NCBI GenBank assembly: GCA_963811895.1
Contig: CAWETE010000004.1
Location: forward strand, 682,001 to 746,000
Direction of reading: 5' to 3'
DNA length: 64,000 bases
DNA from: DASSUW01 sp963811895
GTDB lineage: Bacteria > Actinomycetota > Thermoleophilia > Solirubrobacterales > Solirubrobacteraceae
Both the position numbers and the translations under genes were made by a program. Position 1 is the first letter of the stretch, and the number at the start of each line of letters is the position of its first letter. The notes under the pieces are model-generated. The model made no database searches, was not told where the DNA came from, and saw only the letters and a program-made list of their open reading frames with translations. This document shows positions 33,946 to 42,293 of the stretch, in pieces.

Positions 33946-34677
33946 ATGCTGACCACGTCGTGGCGCGGGGTGGGTGGGGACGGTCTCGGGCGACCTGACC
34001 TGCCGCTGCCGCCGAAGCGCATGCCGCTGGTCCGCGGCGGGCGACCGTTGAAGCGCTGGAGCTACGTCGGCGCCTACGGGCCCGATCTGATGCTGTGCGC
34101 CGCCACGGGACGCATCGGCGTGATCCCGTTCTCCTGGTGGGCGGTATGGGATGGCGAGCGCCTGCGCGAAGGCCGCGGCCGGCTCGACGTCGAGATCGAG
34201 GGCGGCGCGGAGATCGAGGTCGTCTCCCCCCACGGCTCCCAGTACGCGTGGACGCGCAAGTGCGAAGCGCGCGTGCGGTTCCAGGCGCACGACCTGCGCG
34301 GCATCGTCGACCAGTCCGCCGGCTACCACGCGCGCCACACGTCGTGGCGCTGGTCGGCGGGCGCCGGGGCGCTCGTCTCCGGCGAGCCCGTCGCCTGGAA
34401 CCTCGTCGAGGGGATCCACGATGCGGCCGAGGCGTCGGAGCGCACGGTGTGGGTGGCGGGCGAGCCGCGCGAGGTGCCGCCCGTCGCCTTCGACGGTCTG
34501 CGCGGCGTCGGCGGGCTGCGGTTCGAGCCCGTCGCGGTCCGCTCCGCGCGCGAGAACTACCTCCTCGTCCGCTCCGACTACGAGCAGCCGTTCGGGATCT
34601 TCACCGGCGAGCTGCCCGGAGCGGGCCGGTTGCGCGAGGGCTGGGGTGTGATGGAGCGCCACGAGGTGGGGTGGTAG
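33946..34677 (+). CDS. DUF2804-like protein
   Basis: The 243-aa beta-rich protein has RPLKRWSYVGAYGPDLMLCA near the start, SAGYHARHTSWRWSAGAG with a possible His active-site cluster, and the family ending GWGVMERHEVGW. It matches the uncharacterised DUF2804 group, whose fold suggests lipocalin or carotenoid-ligand-like binding; the function is unknown. It is divergent from the nitrilase and shares its upstream region, including the TetR operator. Confidence 0.6.
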   Translation: MLTTSWRGVGGDGLGRPDLPLPPKRMPLVRGGRPLKRWSYVGAYGPDLMLCAATGRIGVIPFSWWAVWDGERLREGRGRLDVEIEGGAEIEVVSPHGSQYAWTRKCEARVRFQAHDLRGIVDQSAGYHARHTSWRWSAGAGALVSGEPVAWNLVEGIHDAAEASERTVWVAGEPREVPPVAFDGLRGVGGLRFEPVAVRSARENYLLVRSDYEQPFGIFTGELPGAGRLREGWGVMERHEVGW

Positions 34678-34765
34678 CGGGGCCCGCCCAACGGCCATTC
34701 CTGTGAGCGATGTCCCGTTAGGCACCCGCTGGGTAGGGAACCGCCGCGGCGGGTGTAGCGCTCGT

Positions 34766-35299
34766 ATGAGACCTATGAGCCGCATCGCCCTCCTGGCGGC
34801 CGTCGCCTTGGCCGCCCTCACCGGCACCGCCCACGCCGGCGGCTGGGCCACCGTCGAGCTGGGCGAGACGCCCAGCGGGCTCGTGGCCGGCGAGCCGTGG
34901 CAGGTGGAGCTGATCGTCAAGCAGCACGGCGTCACGCCGCTGGCCGGCGTCACCCCGAGCGTGGAGATCACCGACGAAGCCGGCGCCGTCCACACGTTCG
35001 CCGCACGCCCGACCGGCAAGGTCGGGCACTACGTCGCCGAGGTCGACTTCCCGGCCGCCGGCGAATGGAAGACCCGCCTGTACGACGGCTTCACCGACGC
35101 CGTCCCGCACCGTCTCTCGCCGCTGACCGTCGCGCCCGCGGGCGGCGCCTCCGCGTCGGCCGGCGACTTCCCGTGGGAGCAGACGGTGGCGATCGCTTTC
35201 GTCGCGCTGCTCTTCCTCGGCGGCTTCGTGGCGACGCTGGGCCGGCCGCTGCTGCGGCGGCGTACCGGTAGCGTCACGCTGCGTGGACGAGCCGCATGA
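34766..35299 (+). CDS. Secreted YtkA/FixH-like domain protein with C-terminal membrane anchor
   Basis: A signal peptide (MSRIALLAAVALAALTGTAH) precedes a domain of about 95 residues with ETPSGLVAGEPWQVELIVKQ, VEITDEAG and PTGKVGHYVAEVDFPAAGEW, typical of YtkA/FixH-like domains that bind copper or act in oxidase assembly. The C-terminal helix TVAIAFVALLFLGGFVATLG anchors it. ATG 34766 or 34775 is the start; the longer open frame upstream lacks a signal. The end overlaps the SpoU gene by 17 bp. Confidence 0.75.
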   Translation: MRPMSRIALLAAVALAALTGTAHAGGWATVELGETPSGLVAGEPWQVELIVKQHGVTPLAGVTPSVEITDEAGAVHTFAARPTGKVGHYVAEVDFPAAGEWKTRLYDGFTDAVPHRLSPLTVAPAGGASASAGDFPWEQTVAIAFVALLFLGGFVATLGRPLLRRRTGSVTLRGRAA

Positions 35300-35897
35300 G
35301 GTAGGCGTCGGCCCCCACCCCGAGCCCTGGCCGGACGACCCCCGGCTCGATCCCGCGCTGCTCGAGGCCGGCGACCGCCGCAACGTCGTCGACCGCTACC
35401 GCTACTGGCGGCGCGACGCGATCGTGGCCGACCTCGACGCGCGCCGCCACCCGTTCCACGTCGCCGTCGAGAACTGGCAGCACGACCTCAACATCGGCTC
35501 GGTGGTGCGCAACGCGAACGCGTTCCTGGCGGCGGAGGTCCACATCGTGGGCCGCCGCCGCTGGAACCGCCGCGGCGCGATGGTCACCGACCGCTACCAG
35601 CACGTCCGCCACCACGCCACGCTCGAGGCCTTCGCGGCGTGGGCGGGCGAGCTGCCCGTGATCGGGATCGACAACCTGCCGGGCGCCGAGCCGATCGACG
35701 GCTATCCGCTGCCCGAGCGCTGCGTGCTGCTGTTCGGCCAGGAGGGCCCCGGCCTGTCCGCCGAGGCGCGCGAGCTGTCGCAAGCCGTGCTCGCCATCCG
35801 CCAGTTCGGCTCCACCCGCTCGATCAACGCGGCCGCCGCCTCGGCGGTCGCCATGCACGAGTGGGTCCGGCGCCACGCCGGCGTGCTCGATCAGTAG
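35283..35897 (+). CDS. SpoU/TrmH-family RNA 2'-O-methyltransferase
   Basis: A SPOUT methyltransferase of 204 aa: NIGSVVRNANAFLAAEVHIV is motif 1, VLLFGQEGPGLSAEA is motif 2 and FGSTRSINAAAASAVAMHEW is motif 3, which builds the knotted SAM site. Its target, tRNA or rRNA, cannot be read from the sequence. GTG 35283 starts within the 3' end of the YtkA-like gene, in another frame. Confidence 0.92.
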   Translation: MDEPHEVGVGPHPEPWPDDPRLDPALLEAGDRRNVVDRYRYWRRDAIVADLDARRHPFHVAVENWQHDLNIGSVVRNANAFLAAEVHIVGRRRWNRRGAMVTDRYQHVRHHATLEAFAAWAGELPVIGIDNLPGAEPIDGYPLPERCVLLFGQEGPGLSAEARELSQAVLAIRQFGSTRSINAAAASAVAMHEWVRRHAGVLDQ

Positions 35898-36160
35898 CGC
35901 AGGCCGAGGCTCTCGACGCCGCCGCGGTCGCGGTGGCGACCGCCGCGCTTGCACCCGTGGCCGTCCCGCTTCTCGAAGCTCGATGCCTTGGCGGGCGTCT
36001 GCGGAGCGGCGGGCTTGTCGGTGATCGCGAGCGCCGACGTGGCGAACAGGCCCGTCGCGACGGTGACCATCACGACCGAGGCCAACCCGGTGCGCCGGCG
36101 CGGACGCCGCGGCTCGGGCTCCTCGAGGATCCTGAACTCGACGTCGTCGAAGCGATCCAC
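35891..36160 (-). CDS. Small single-pass membrane protein of unknown function
   Basis: The 89-aa frame begins MDRFDDVEFRILEEPEPR, passes through a basic stretch and one membrane or signal helix (TGLASVVMVTVATGLFATSA), then ends in a Lys/Arg/His/Gly-rich tail (KRGGRHRDRGGVESLGLRY). The composition is like neighbouring real genes and it fills an otherwise empty gap. I recognise no family. Its end overlaps the convergent SpoU stop by 7 bp. Confidence 0.5.
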   Translation of the reverse strand: MDRFDDVEFRILEEPEPRRPRRRTGLASVVMVTVATGLFATSALAITDKPAAPQTPAKASSFEKRDGHGCKRGGRHRDRGGVESLGLRY

Positions 36161-36178
36161 GACACCGGATCGTACTCC

Positions 36179-36946
36179 TCAGCCGCGGGGTGAGACCAGC
36201 AGCGCCTGAGCGCCCTGCGCGACGACGCCCTCGTCGTCGCTGAGCACCGAGCGCGCGAGGCCGGCGCCGCCGCCGGCGATCGAGGTCTCGGCGTCGAGGC
36301 AGATCCACTCGCCGCGCGGCTCGCGGCGGAAGTGGACGGTCAGCTCGGTGTTGATGAACAGCCACTTGTCGAACGGGAGCACGGCGGACACGCCGTTGCC
36401 CGAGTCGGCGACCACGAGCACGCGCTGGACGCCGGTCGGCTCCTCGCCGGCCACCAGCGGCACGCGCATGCGCGTCCACACGGTGGCCGGCCGCTGCTGC
36501 CACCAGCCCCCGGCGGCGAAGCGCAGCTCGACCGCGTGGCCGTAGCCGAACTCGCTCATCTCGGGCGGGAGCGGGGCCGCCTCTTCCGGCCGCGGAGGAG
36601 GCGGCTCGTCGCGGTGCACGTCCGGCGCCGTGGTCGCCTTCACGCGCCAGGCGCGCACGAGCATCACCGGCTCGCCGCCGGCCGACAGCTCGCCCTCGAG
36701 CAGCTCCACCGACCGGCCGGGGCGCGCGACCCGCGTCGCGACCTCCACCTCGGCGACCGGCACCGCGCGCAGGATCTCGAACGTGGCGCGCGCGAGCACG
36801 AAGTCGTCGCGCGGCTCGCACTGCTCGAGCGCGCGGCCGAGCAGCGCGGCGGGCGGCCCGGCGTGCTGGAAGGCCGGGTCCCACGGGCCACGCGTGTGCT
36901 CGGTCGAGCGGAAGCGGCCGTCGCCGAGCGGCTCGTAAAAGGTCAC
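36179..36946 (-). CDS. Acyl-CoA thioesterase-like (TesB/4HBT_3, double hotdog) protein
   Basis: This 255-aa protein has two hotdog domains: HTRGPWDPAFQHAGPPAALL in the first, with the conserved GPPAALL helix, and WLFINTELTVHFRREPRGEW with AETSIAGGGAGLARSVLSDD in the second. This pattern is that of TesB-like thioesterases that hydrolyse medium- or branched-chain acyl-CoA. It starts at GTG 36946 inside the stop of the CaiB/BaiF gene, so it is coupled to it. Confidence 0.85.
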   Translation of the reverse strand: MTFYEPLGDGRFRSTEHTRGPWDPAFQHAGPPAALLGRALEQCEPRDDFVLARATFEILRAVPVAEVEVATRVARPGRSVELLEGELSAGGEPVMLVRAWRVKATTAPDVHRDEPPPPRPEEAAPLPPEMSEFGYGHAVELRFAAGGWWQQRPATVWTRMRVPLVAGEEPTGVQRVLVVADSGNGVSAVLPFDKWLFINTELTVHFRREPRGEWICLDAETSIAGGGAGLARSVLSDDEGVVAQGAQALLVSPRG

Positions 36947-38069
36947 GCCACCGCTCCGGACTCGCGCAGGGCGGCGATCTCCTCTGCGCCGTAGCCGGCC
37001 TCGGCGAGCACCGCGTCGGTGTCGGCGCCGCGCTCCGGGCCGGCCGCCGCCGGCTCGGCCGGCGTGCGCGACAGCTTGACGGGCGTGCCGAGCAGCTTGC
37101 CCTCCACGACCATCCCGCGCTCGCGGACGAGGTCGGAAGCGAGCGCCTCGTCGAGGCCCAGCACCGGCTCCAGGCAGCAGTCGTGCTCGTCGTTGAAGGC
37201 CTCCCACTCGGCGCGGGTGCGCTCCGCGAAGACGGCCTCGACCTCGCGGTGGGTGTCGGAGCCGACGGCGTCGAACTGGCGCTCGACGAGGTCGGGCCGG
37301 CCGGCGCCCTCGCACCAGGCGCGCCAGAACTTCGGCTCCAGCGCCCCGAACGCCACCCAGCCGTCGGCGCAGCGGTACGGGCGGTAGCAGATGAGCCCGC
37401 CCGCGAGCGGCGTGCGGCCGCGCTCCGGCGCCGCGCCGCCGGCCAGCAGCCGCGCGGCATCCATCGCCAGCCACGACAGCGCGCCGTCGGTCATCGACAC
37501 GTCGACGAGCTGGCCCGTGCCGGAGGCATCGCGCTCGCGCAGCGCCGCGAGGATGCCGAACGCGGCCATCAGCGCGCCGCCGCCGAGGTCGGCGATCTGG
37601 CCGGCCGCCTGGACGGGCGGCCCGTCCGGGTCGCCGGTCAGGCCGAGCAGCCCGATCCGCGCCAGGTAGTTCGTGTCGTGCCCGGCCCGCGCGGCGAACG
37701 GCCCGTCCTGCCCGTAGCCCGTGATCGCGCAGTAGACGAGCCGCGGGTTCTCCTCGCGCAGGCGCTCGTAGCCGACCCCGAGGCGGTCCATCACCCCGGG
37801 CCGGAAGGACTCGAGCACCACGTCGGCGCGCGTACTCAGATGCGCAGGAACGCGTCGCGCCCCCGCGGGTTCTTGAGGTCGATGCTGACGGCGCGCTTGC
37901 CGCGGTTGAGCGAGTGGAAGGCCGGCGGGTCGGCGCGCACGTAGTCACCCGCGCCCGTGTCCTCGACCTTGATCACGTCGGCGCCGAAGTCGGCGAGCAG
38001 CAGCGAGCAGAAGCCGCCGGGCAGCAGGCGCGTCAGGTCGAGGACGCGCAGCCCTTCCAGCGCGCTCAT
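36943..38069 (-). pseudogene. CaiB/BaiF-type CoA-transferase, one frameshift
   Basis: Family III CoA-transferases move CoA between acyl groups through an Asp-bound anhydride. The start (MSALEGLRVLDLTRLLPGGF) and the first Rossmann half (LLADFGADVIKVEDTGAGDY) are read in one frame to 37840. The rest (VVLESFRPGVMDRLGVGYER, AITGYGQDGP, and the catalytic Asp region) is in a second frame. Adding one base at about 37839 joins DAFLRI to LSTRADVVLESFRPG. The total is about 375 aa, normal for alpha-methylacyl-CoA racemase-like members. ATG 38069 overlaps the BKACE stop. Confidence 0.87.
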
Positions 38070-38923
38070 AGACCGAGCAGCTCGCGCGTCTCGGCCACCG
38101 TGGCGACGCGCCGGCCGGCGTCCTCGGCCATCGAGCGCGCCTTCGCCACCAGGTCGCCGTTCGAGCGCGCCATCTCCCCGTCGGGCAGGTAGAAGTTGTC
38201 CTCGAGGCCGACGCGCACGTTGCCGCCGAGCGCCAGCGCGGCGGCGACCAGCGTCCACTGCTCGCGCGAGATTCCGATGACGCCCCACTGGTGCTTCACC
38301 GGGGGCACCTGCTCGGCCATGTGCGCGAGGTTGCGCGCCGACGGGCGGATGCCGCCGGTCACGCCCATCACGCACGAGACCTGCAGCGGCGGCTTCAGCA
38401 GGCCCATGTCCAGCAGCGGGTCGAGGTTGGCCAGGTGCCCGGAGTCGAAGCACTCGTGCTCGGGCCGGATGCCGCTCTCGTTCATCGCCTCCAGCAGCGC
38501 GATGATCGTGTCGAACGAGTTCTCGAACACCGCCTTGAAGACGAAGTCCTTGCGCCGGCGCGAGTACTTCGCGTAGTTCATCGAGCCCATGTTGAGCGCG
38601 CCGACGTCGGGCTTGAGCTCGCGCAGATAGGCGATCCGCTTCTCGACGGGCACGCCGATCGCGCCCGTCGAGTAGTTGATGACGACGTCGTCGACCTCGG
38701 ACCGGATCGCCTCCGTGATGGCGCGGAAGTCCTCCACCTCGTGGCTCGGCGTGCCGTTGGGGCGGCGGGCGTGGATGTGGATCATCGAGCCGCCCTCGTC
38801 GACGATCCTCCGCGCCTCGGCGGCGTACTCGGCGGGCGTGTAGGGGATCGCCGGGCACTGCTCGCGGTTCGCGACGGCGCCCGAGATCGCGCACGTGAGG
38901 ATGACGGGATTGCCTTGGGGCAT
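38066..38923 (-). CDS. Beta-keto acid cleavage enzyme (BKACE, DUF849 family)
   Basis: BKACEs condense a beta-keto acid with acetyl-CoA and release acetoacetate and a new acyl-CoA; the founding member acts on 3-keto-5-aminohexanoate in lysine fermentation. The 285-aa TIM barrel has the zinc-binding IHIHARRPNGTPSHE, the ITEAIRSEVDDVVINYSTGA block and CFDSGHL with the third ligand. EDNFYLPDGEMARSNGDLVA closes the site. It is the first gene of BKACE, CoA-transferase, thioesterase, with ATGA and GTGA overlaps. The substrate is open. Confidence 0.88.
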   Translation of the reverse strand: MPQGNPVILTCAISGAVANREQCPAIPYTPAEYAAEARRIVDEGGSMIHIHARRPNGTPSHEVEDFRAITEAIRSEVDDVVINYSTGAIGVPVEKRIAYLRELKPDVGALNMGSMNYAKYSRRRKDFVFKAVFENSFDTIIALLEAMNESGIRPEHECFDSGHLANLDPLLDMGLLKPPLQVSCVMGVTGGIRPSARNLAHMAEQVPPVKHQWGVIGISREQWTLVAAALALGGNVRVGLEDNFYLPDGEMARSNGDLVAKARSMAEDAGRRVATVAETRELLGL

Positions 38924-38944
38924 GGGTTGGGTAGGGATGACTAC

Positions 38945-39235
38945 ATGATCGGAAACATCATCGCGGCGATCCTGATCGGCATCGTCGCCGGATACCTGGG
39001 CCGACTACTGCTCCCGGGTCGCGATCCGATGGGCTTCGTGCAGACGGTGGTCTTCGGGATCGTCGGCGCGCTCGTCGGCTACTTCCTCTTCACGTTCCTG
39101 CTCGGGATCGGCGACGAGGACAAGTTCGACTTCGGCGGGATCATCGGCGCCATCGTCGGCACGATCATCGTGCTGCTGATCTGGCGCGCGGTCGCCGGCC
39201 GCCGAGAAGGCCCGACGTCTACGGCACGAACCTGA
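38945..39235 (+). CDS. GlsB/YeaQ/YmgE-type transglycosylase-associated small membrane protein
   Basis: A 96-residue protein with three membrane segments: IIAAILIGIVAGYLGRLLLP, VVFGIVGALVGYFLFTFLLG and IGAIVGTIIVLLIWRAV. The glycine zipper GIVGALVG is typical of the family, often stress-induced. ATG 38945 lies 22 bp from the divergent BKACE start. Its end overlaps a small remnant on the other strand. Confidence 0.85.
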   Translation: MIGNIIAAILIGIVAGYLGRLLLPGRDPMGFVQTVVFGIVGALVGYFLFTFLLGIGDEDKFDFGGIIGAIVGTIIVLLIWRAVAGRREGPTSTART

Positions 39236-39352
39236 TCCGGAAGGGCTGCTCCTCGCACCAGTCCTCGAGCGCGTTGCCCATCACCGAGCCCGCGCCGCGG
39301 TTGTCGGCGGGGTCGACCGCGGCGGGAAGTTCGCCAGCGACTGGTCGCGATG
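39219..39352 (-). pseudogene. Possible C-terminal remnant of an unidentified gene
   Basis: The minus strand from about 39352 to the TAG at 39219 reads as plausible protein: AAVDPADNRGAGSVMGNALE then DWCEEQPFRIRFVP, with an apparent frame slip from DQSLANFP just upstream. No start codon or N-terminal domain is attached. It may be the tail of a gene whose body was lost. I do not recognise it, and it is the only candidate coding content between the two flanking genes. Confidence 0.25.
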
Positions 39353-39385
39353 GATCCCCTGCCGAGGAACTCCCGTTGCGCGAGA

Positions 39386-40276
39386 CTACTGCGCCTTGCG
39401 GGCGTACATCGCGCGGTCGGCGGCGACCAGCAGCGACTCGGGGTCGTCGCCGTCGCCGGGGTGGCAGGCGACGCCGACGGCGGCGCGCAGCGCAGCCTCC
39501 ACGCCGTCCAGCTCCAGCGGCTCGCCGAACGCCGCCTCGATCCGCTCCGCGGCGTCGTGCGCCGCGCTCTCGGAGTGCGCGAGGTCGGGCAGCACGACGA
39601 CGAACTCGTCACCGCCGGCGCGCGCCACCAGGTCGCGCTCGCGCACGCACTGCCGCAGCCGCTCGGCGACCTCGCGCAGCACCGCGTCGCCGGCCGCGTG
39701 GCCATGGCGGTCGTTGACCGCCTTGAAGCCGTCGAGGTCGAGCATCAGCACGCCGACGCTCAGGTCGTGCGCGCGGGCGCGGGCGAGCGCGGCGCGCAGC
39801 ATGCGCTGGAGCGCTCGCCGGTTGGCGAGGCCGGTCAGCTCGTCGGTGTCTGCCTCGGCGCGGATCCGGCGCTCGCGCTCGACGCGGTCGGTCACGTCGA
39901 CGTAGGTGCTGAGCGCGCCGTACGGCCGGCCGTCGGCCTCGGCGAGCGGGCTCGAGTTGACCTCGAGCCAGAGCGCCGCGCCGTCGCGGCGGACGATCTG
40001 CAGGAGCGCACCGCGTGCGCGCTCGCCGGCCAGTGCCCGGCGCAGCGGCGAGCGGTCGTGCTCGACCGGATGACCGTCGCGGTCGGCCACCGTGACGAGC
40101 GGCAGGTCGCGCAGCAGCGAGCCCACCAGCTCGCCCAGGCTGACCCCGAAGAGGTCGGCCGCGGCCTGGTTTGCGCGCGTGATCCGCTCCGTCAGGTCGA
40201 CCACGATCAGCCCTTCCTGCAGGCTCTCGATGATCGACGCATTGAGCGCGCGCTCGCGCTCCTTCACCTCGCTCAT
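39386..40276 (-). CDS. PAS-GGDEF diguanylate cyclase
   Basis: The 296-aa protein has a PAS domain (SIIESLQEGLIVVDLTERIT to GALSTYVDVTDRVER) and a GGDEF domain (DELTGLANRRALQR to SLLVAADRAMYARKAQ). The active-site motif is GGDEF in DLVARAGGDEFVVVLPD. An RxxD inhibitory site (RERD) lies exactly five residues before it, so product inhibition by c-di-GMP is likely. No membrane segment is present, so the PAS domain should sense a cytoplasmic signal. ATG 40276 follows in-frame Arg/Ala-rich sequence that looks non-coding. Confidence 0.92.
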   Translation of the reverse strand: MSEVKERERALNASIIESLQEGLIVVDLTERITRANQAAADLFGVSLGELVGSLLRDLPLVTVADRDGHPVEHDRSPLRRALAGERARGALLQIVRRDGAALWLEVNSSPLAEADGRPYGALSTYVDVTDRVERERRIRAEADTDELTGLANRRALQRMLRAALARARAHDLSVGVLMLDLDGFKAVNDRHGHAAGDAVLREVAERLRQCVRERDLVARAGGDEFVVVLPDLAHSESAAHDAAERIEAAFGEPLELDGVEAALRAAVGVACHPGDGDDPESLLVAADRAMYARKAQ

Positions 40277-40317
40277 CCCGGCGCGCGAGACTACCGCCCC
40301 GGAAGCCGGAGCGTCGG

Positions 40318-41631
40318 CTAGACGCGCGAGACGATCAGCTTGAGCTTGGCCGCGGCGCCGGGCTCGCGCTCGAGCTCGGCGACCGGCGTGACGACGACCG
40401 CGGGCGGGACCGCGCCGGCCTCCTCGAGCACGCGCAGGACGGCCGCGCGCACGATCGCGGCCGTCTCGCGCGCGGCCTGCGGGTCGAGGACCAGGCGCAC
40501 CTCGAGCCCGCCGGGGTCGTGGACGATCTGGAACTGGCGCACCTGCGGCAGGCCGGCGAACGGCGCGCCGAGCCGCAGCGGGAGCACGGAGACCGTCCCG
40601 CCCGCCCGGCCCGGGAAGGCCAGCGTGTCGGCGGTGCGACCGTCGATGGCGGCAAGGTGGCGGTACGGCCGGTGGGCGGGGTTCGGCTCCGGCGACTCGA
40701 CGACGCGGTCGGCGAGCTCGTAGCGGATGAGCGGGAGCGTGCTGTTCTCGAGGTACGTGACGAGCACCTTGGCCCCGGCCGTGCCGGGCGGCACCGGCCG
40801 GTCGTGCTCGTCGACGATCTCGGCCACGACCTGGTCCTCGAACAGCTCGAGCACACGCGGGTGCTCGGGCGTGCTCGCCGCGAGAGTCGGCACCTCGGTG
40901 CTGGAGTAGTACTCGACGGGGTCGAAGCCCCAGGCGCGCCGCACCCTGTCGCGCACCTCGAGCGTCAGCGGCTCGGAGCCGAGCGCGATCAGGCGCGGCG
41001 CGATCCGCAGCCGACCGGCGAGCTGCTCGGCGGCCAGGAGGCCGACGACGCTCGGATAGCCGAACAGGATCGCCGGCTGGAAGTGGTTGAGCGCGGCGAC
41101 CATCTCGGGGGGCGGCGTCAGCGCCGAGAGGCTCGGCACCTGACCCGACTGGAGGCGGCCGAAGATGCGCTGGGACATGTGGACGCCGGGCGGCGCGCCG
41201 ATGCCGATCGTGCGCTCGCCGGGACGCGCGCCGATGCGGGCGACCGCGCGCATCGTGTGCGTGACGGCCGCCTCCCAGTCGCGCGCGCCGTAGACGAACA
41301 GGCCGCGCAGGCCGCTCGACCCCGAGGTCGAGAACACCTGGAACTCTCCCAGGAAGGGCTCCCCGGCGTTGGCGCCGACGGCATGCGCCTCCACGTCCGA
41401 CAGCTTGATCCGCGGGTCGCAGACGATCCGGTCCCACTCGTCCATCAGCGTCTGCTTGGTGAGGACGGGCGGGTCGCCGCCGGCCAGCACCTCGCGGTAG
41501 TACGGCGAGTGCGCGGCGGCGTGGGCGTACAGCGCGTCGAGCTTCTGGCGCTGGTGGTCCTCGAGCTGCTCGCGCGACCAGCTCTCGCGGGCCATCAGCT
41601 CGCCGACGGGGCTCATCGTGGTGGCCGTCAT
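40318..41631 (-). CDS. Phenylacetate-CoA ligase-like AMP-forming enzyme
   Basis: The 437-aa adenylate-forming enzyme resembles PaaK: SPYYREVLAGGDPPVLTKQT at the start, the P-loop FQVFSTSGSSGLRGLFVYGA, and EYYSSTEVPTLAASTPEHP for the adenine pocket. PLIRYELADRV with the conserved Asp region completes the core. The C-terminal part is PaaK-like in length. It activates an aryl or fatty acid to acyl-CoA, or only to adenylate; the acid is unknown. The TetR gene upstream overlaps it (ATGA). Confidence 0.82.
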   Translation of the reverse strand: MTATTMSPVGELMARESWSREQLEDHQRQKLDALYAHAAAHSPYYREVLAGGDPPVLTKQTLMDEWDRIVCDPRIKLSDVEAHAVGANAGEPFLGEFQVFSTSGSSGLRGLFVYGARDWEAAVTHTMRAVARIGARPGERTIGIGAPPGVHMSQRIFGRLQSGQVPSLSALTPPPEMVAALNHFQPAILFGYPSVVGLLAAEQLAGRLRIAPRLIALGSEPLTLEVRDRVRRAWGFDPVEYYSSTEVPTLAASTPEHPRVLELFEDQVVAEIVDEHDRPVPPGTAGAKVLVTYLENSTLPLIRYELADRVVESPEPNPAHRPYRHLAAIDGRTADTLAFPGRAGGTVSVLPLRLGAPFAGLPQVRQFQIVHDPGGLEVRLVLDPQAARETAAIVRAAVLRVLEEAGAVPPAVVVTPVAELEREPGAAAKLKLIVSRV

Positions 41632-42239
41632 GTCGTGCTCCTCTCGGTGAACGCCCGCGTCATCGCCCAGGCGTACTCCGTGTAGATCTCCTCCAGCTCG
41701 GCGTCGCCCGCCAGCTGGCGCTCGAGGCCGAGCCCGCGCGCCAGCGCCGTCACCGCCCGGAGGATCTCGGCGACCGGCCGGCTCGGCGTGATGCCCTCGC
41801 GCGCGGCGATCGCGTCGAGCCGCTCGGCGAGGACGTCGATCTGGCGCTCGTTGCGCTCGAGCACGGCCGCGCGCAGCTCCTCCCGGCGCGCGGCATGCAT
41901 CCAGAACTCCATCAGCAGCGGCGTCCAGCCGGGCTCCCGCCGCCCGGCGGCGACGGCCGCCCGGCCGAGCTCACGGCACGCGGTCTCGAAGTCGGGCGCC
42001 GCGTCGGCGGCCTCGAGGTACACGCGCAGGCGGCGGTCGATGTGGTCGTCGAGCACCGCGAGGAACAGGGCGTCCTTGCCGCCGAAGCGGCTGTAGACGG
42101 CGCCGGTGGTGCAGCCGGCCGCGAGGCTGATGTCCTCGAGGGAGGCGCCGTGGAAGCCGCGTTCGCTGAAGACCTCGTACGCCGCCTCGACGAGCTCGGT
42201 GCGGATCTGCTCGGAGCGCTCCTGGCGGGTCAGCCTCAC
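41628..42239 (-). CDS. TetR/AcrR-family regulator of the acyl ligase locus
   Basis: A 203-aa regulator: EAAYEVFSERGFHGASLEDI then SLAAGCTTGAVYSRFGGKDA is the TetR HTH. The ligand domain is helical. It precedes and overlaps the ligase gene, so both are one transcript. A TAACG-T-CGTTA palindrome lies 12 bp in front of the start and is a likely autoregulatory operator. Confidence 0.9.
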   Translation of the reverse strand: MRLTRQERSEQIRTELVEAAYEVFSERGFHGASLEDISLAAGCTTGAVYSRFGGKDALFLAVLDDHIDRRLRVYLEAADAAPDFETACRELGRAAVAAGRREPGWTPLLMEFWMHAARREELRAAVLERNERQIDVLAERLDAIAAREGITPSRPVAEILRAVTALARGLGLERQLAGDAELEEIYTEYAWAMTRAFTERSTT

Positions 42240-42250
42240 GAGCCAACTCT

Positions 42251-42265
42251 AGTAACGTCGTTATT
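42251..42265. promoter_or_regulatory. Candidate TetR operator in front of tetR-ligase
   Basis: The core TAACGTCGTTA (42253-42263) is a perfect 5-bp-arm palindrome around one base, embedded in AGTAACGTCGTTATT. It lies immediately upstream of the TetR start codon. Operators of this shape are common for TetR proteins controlling acyl-CoA genes. Confidence 0.55.
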
Positions 42266-42293
42266 GGAATGTCAAGGTTACTGTTGCGCCAAC

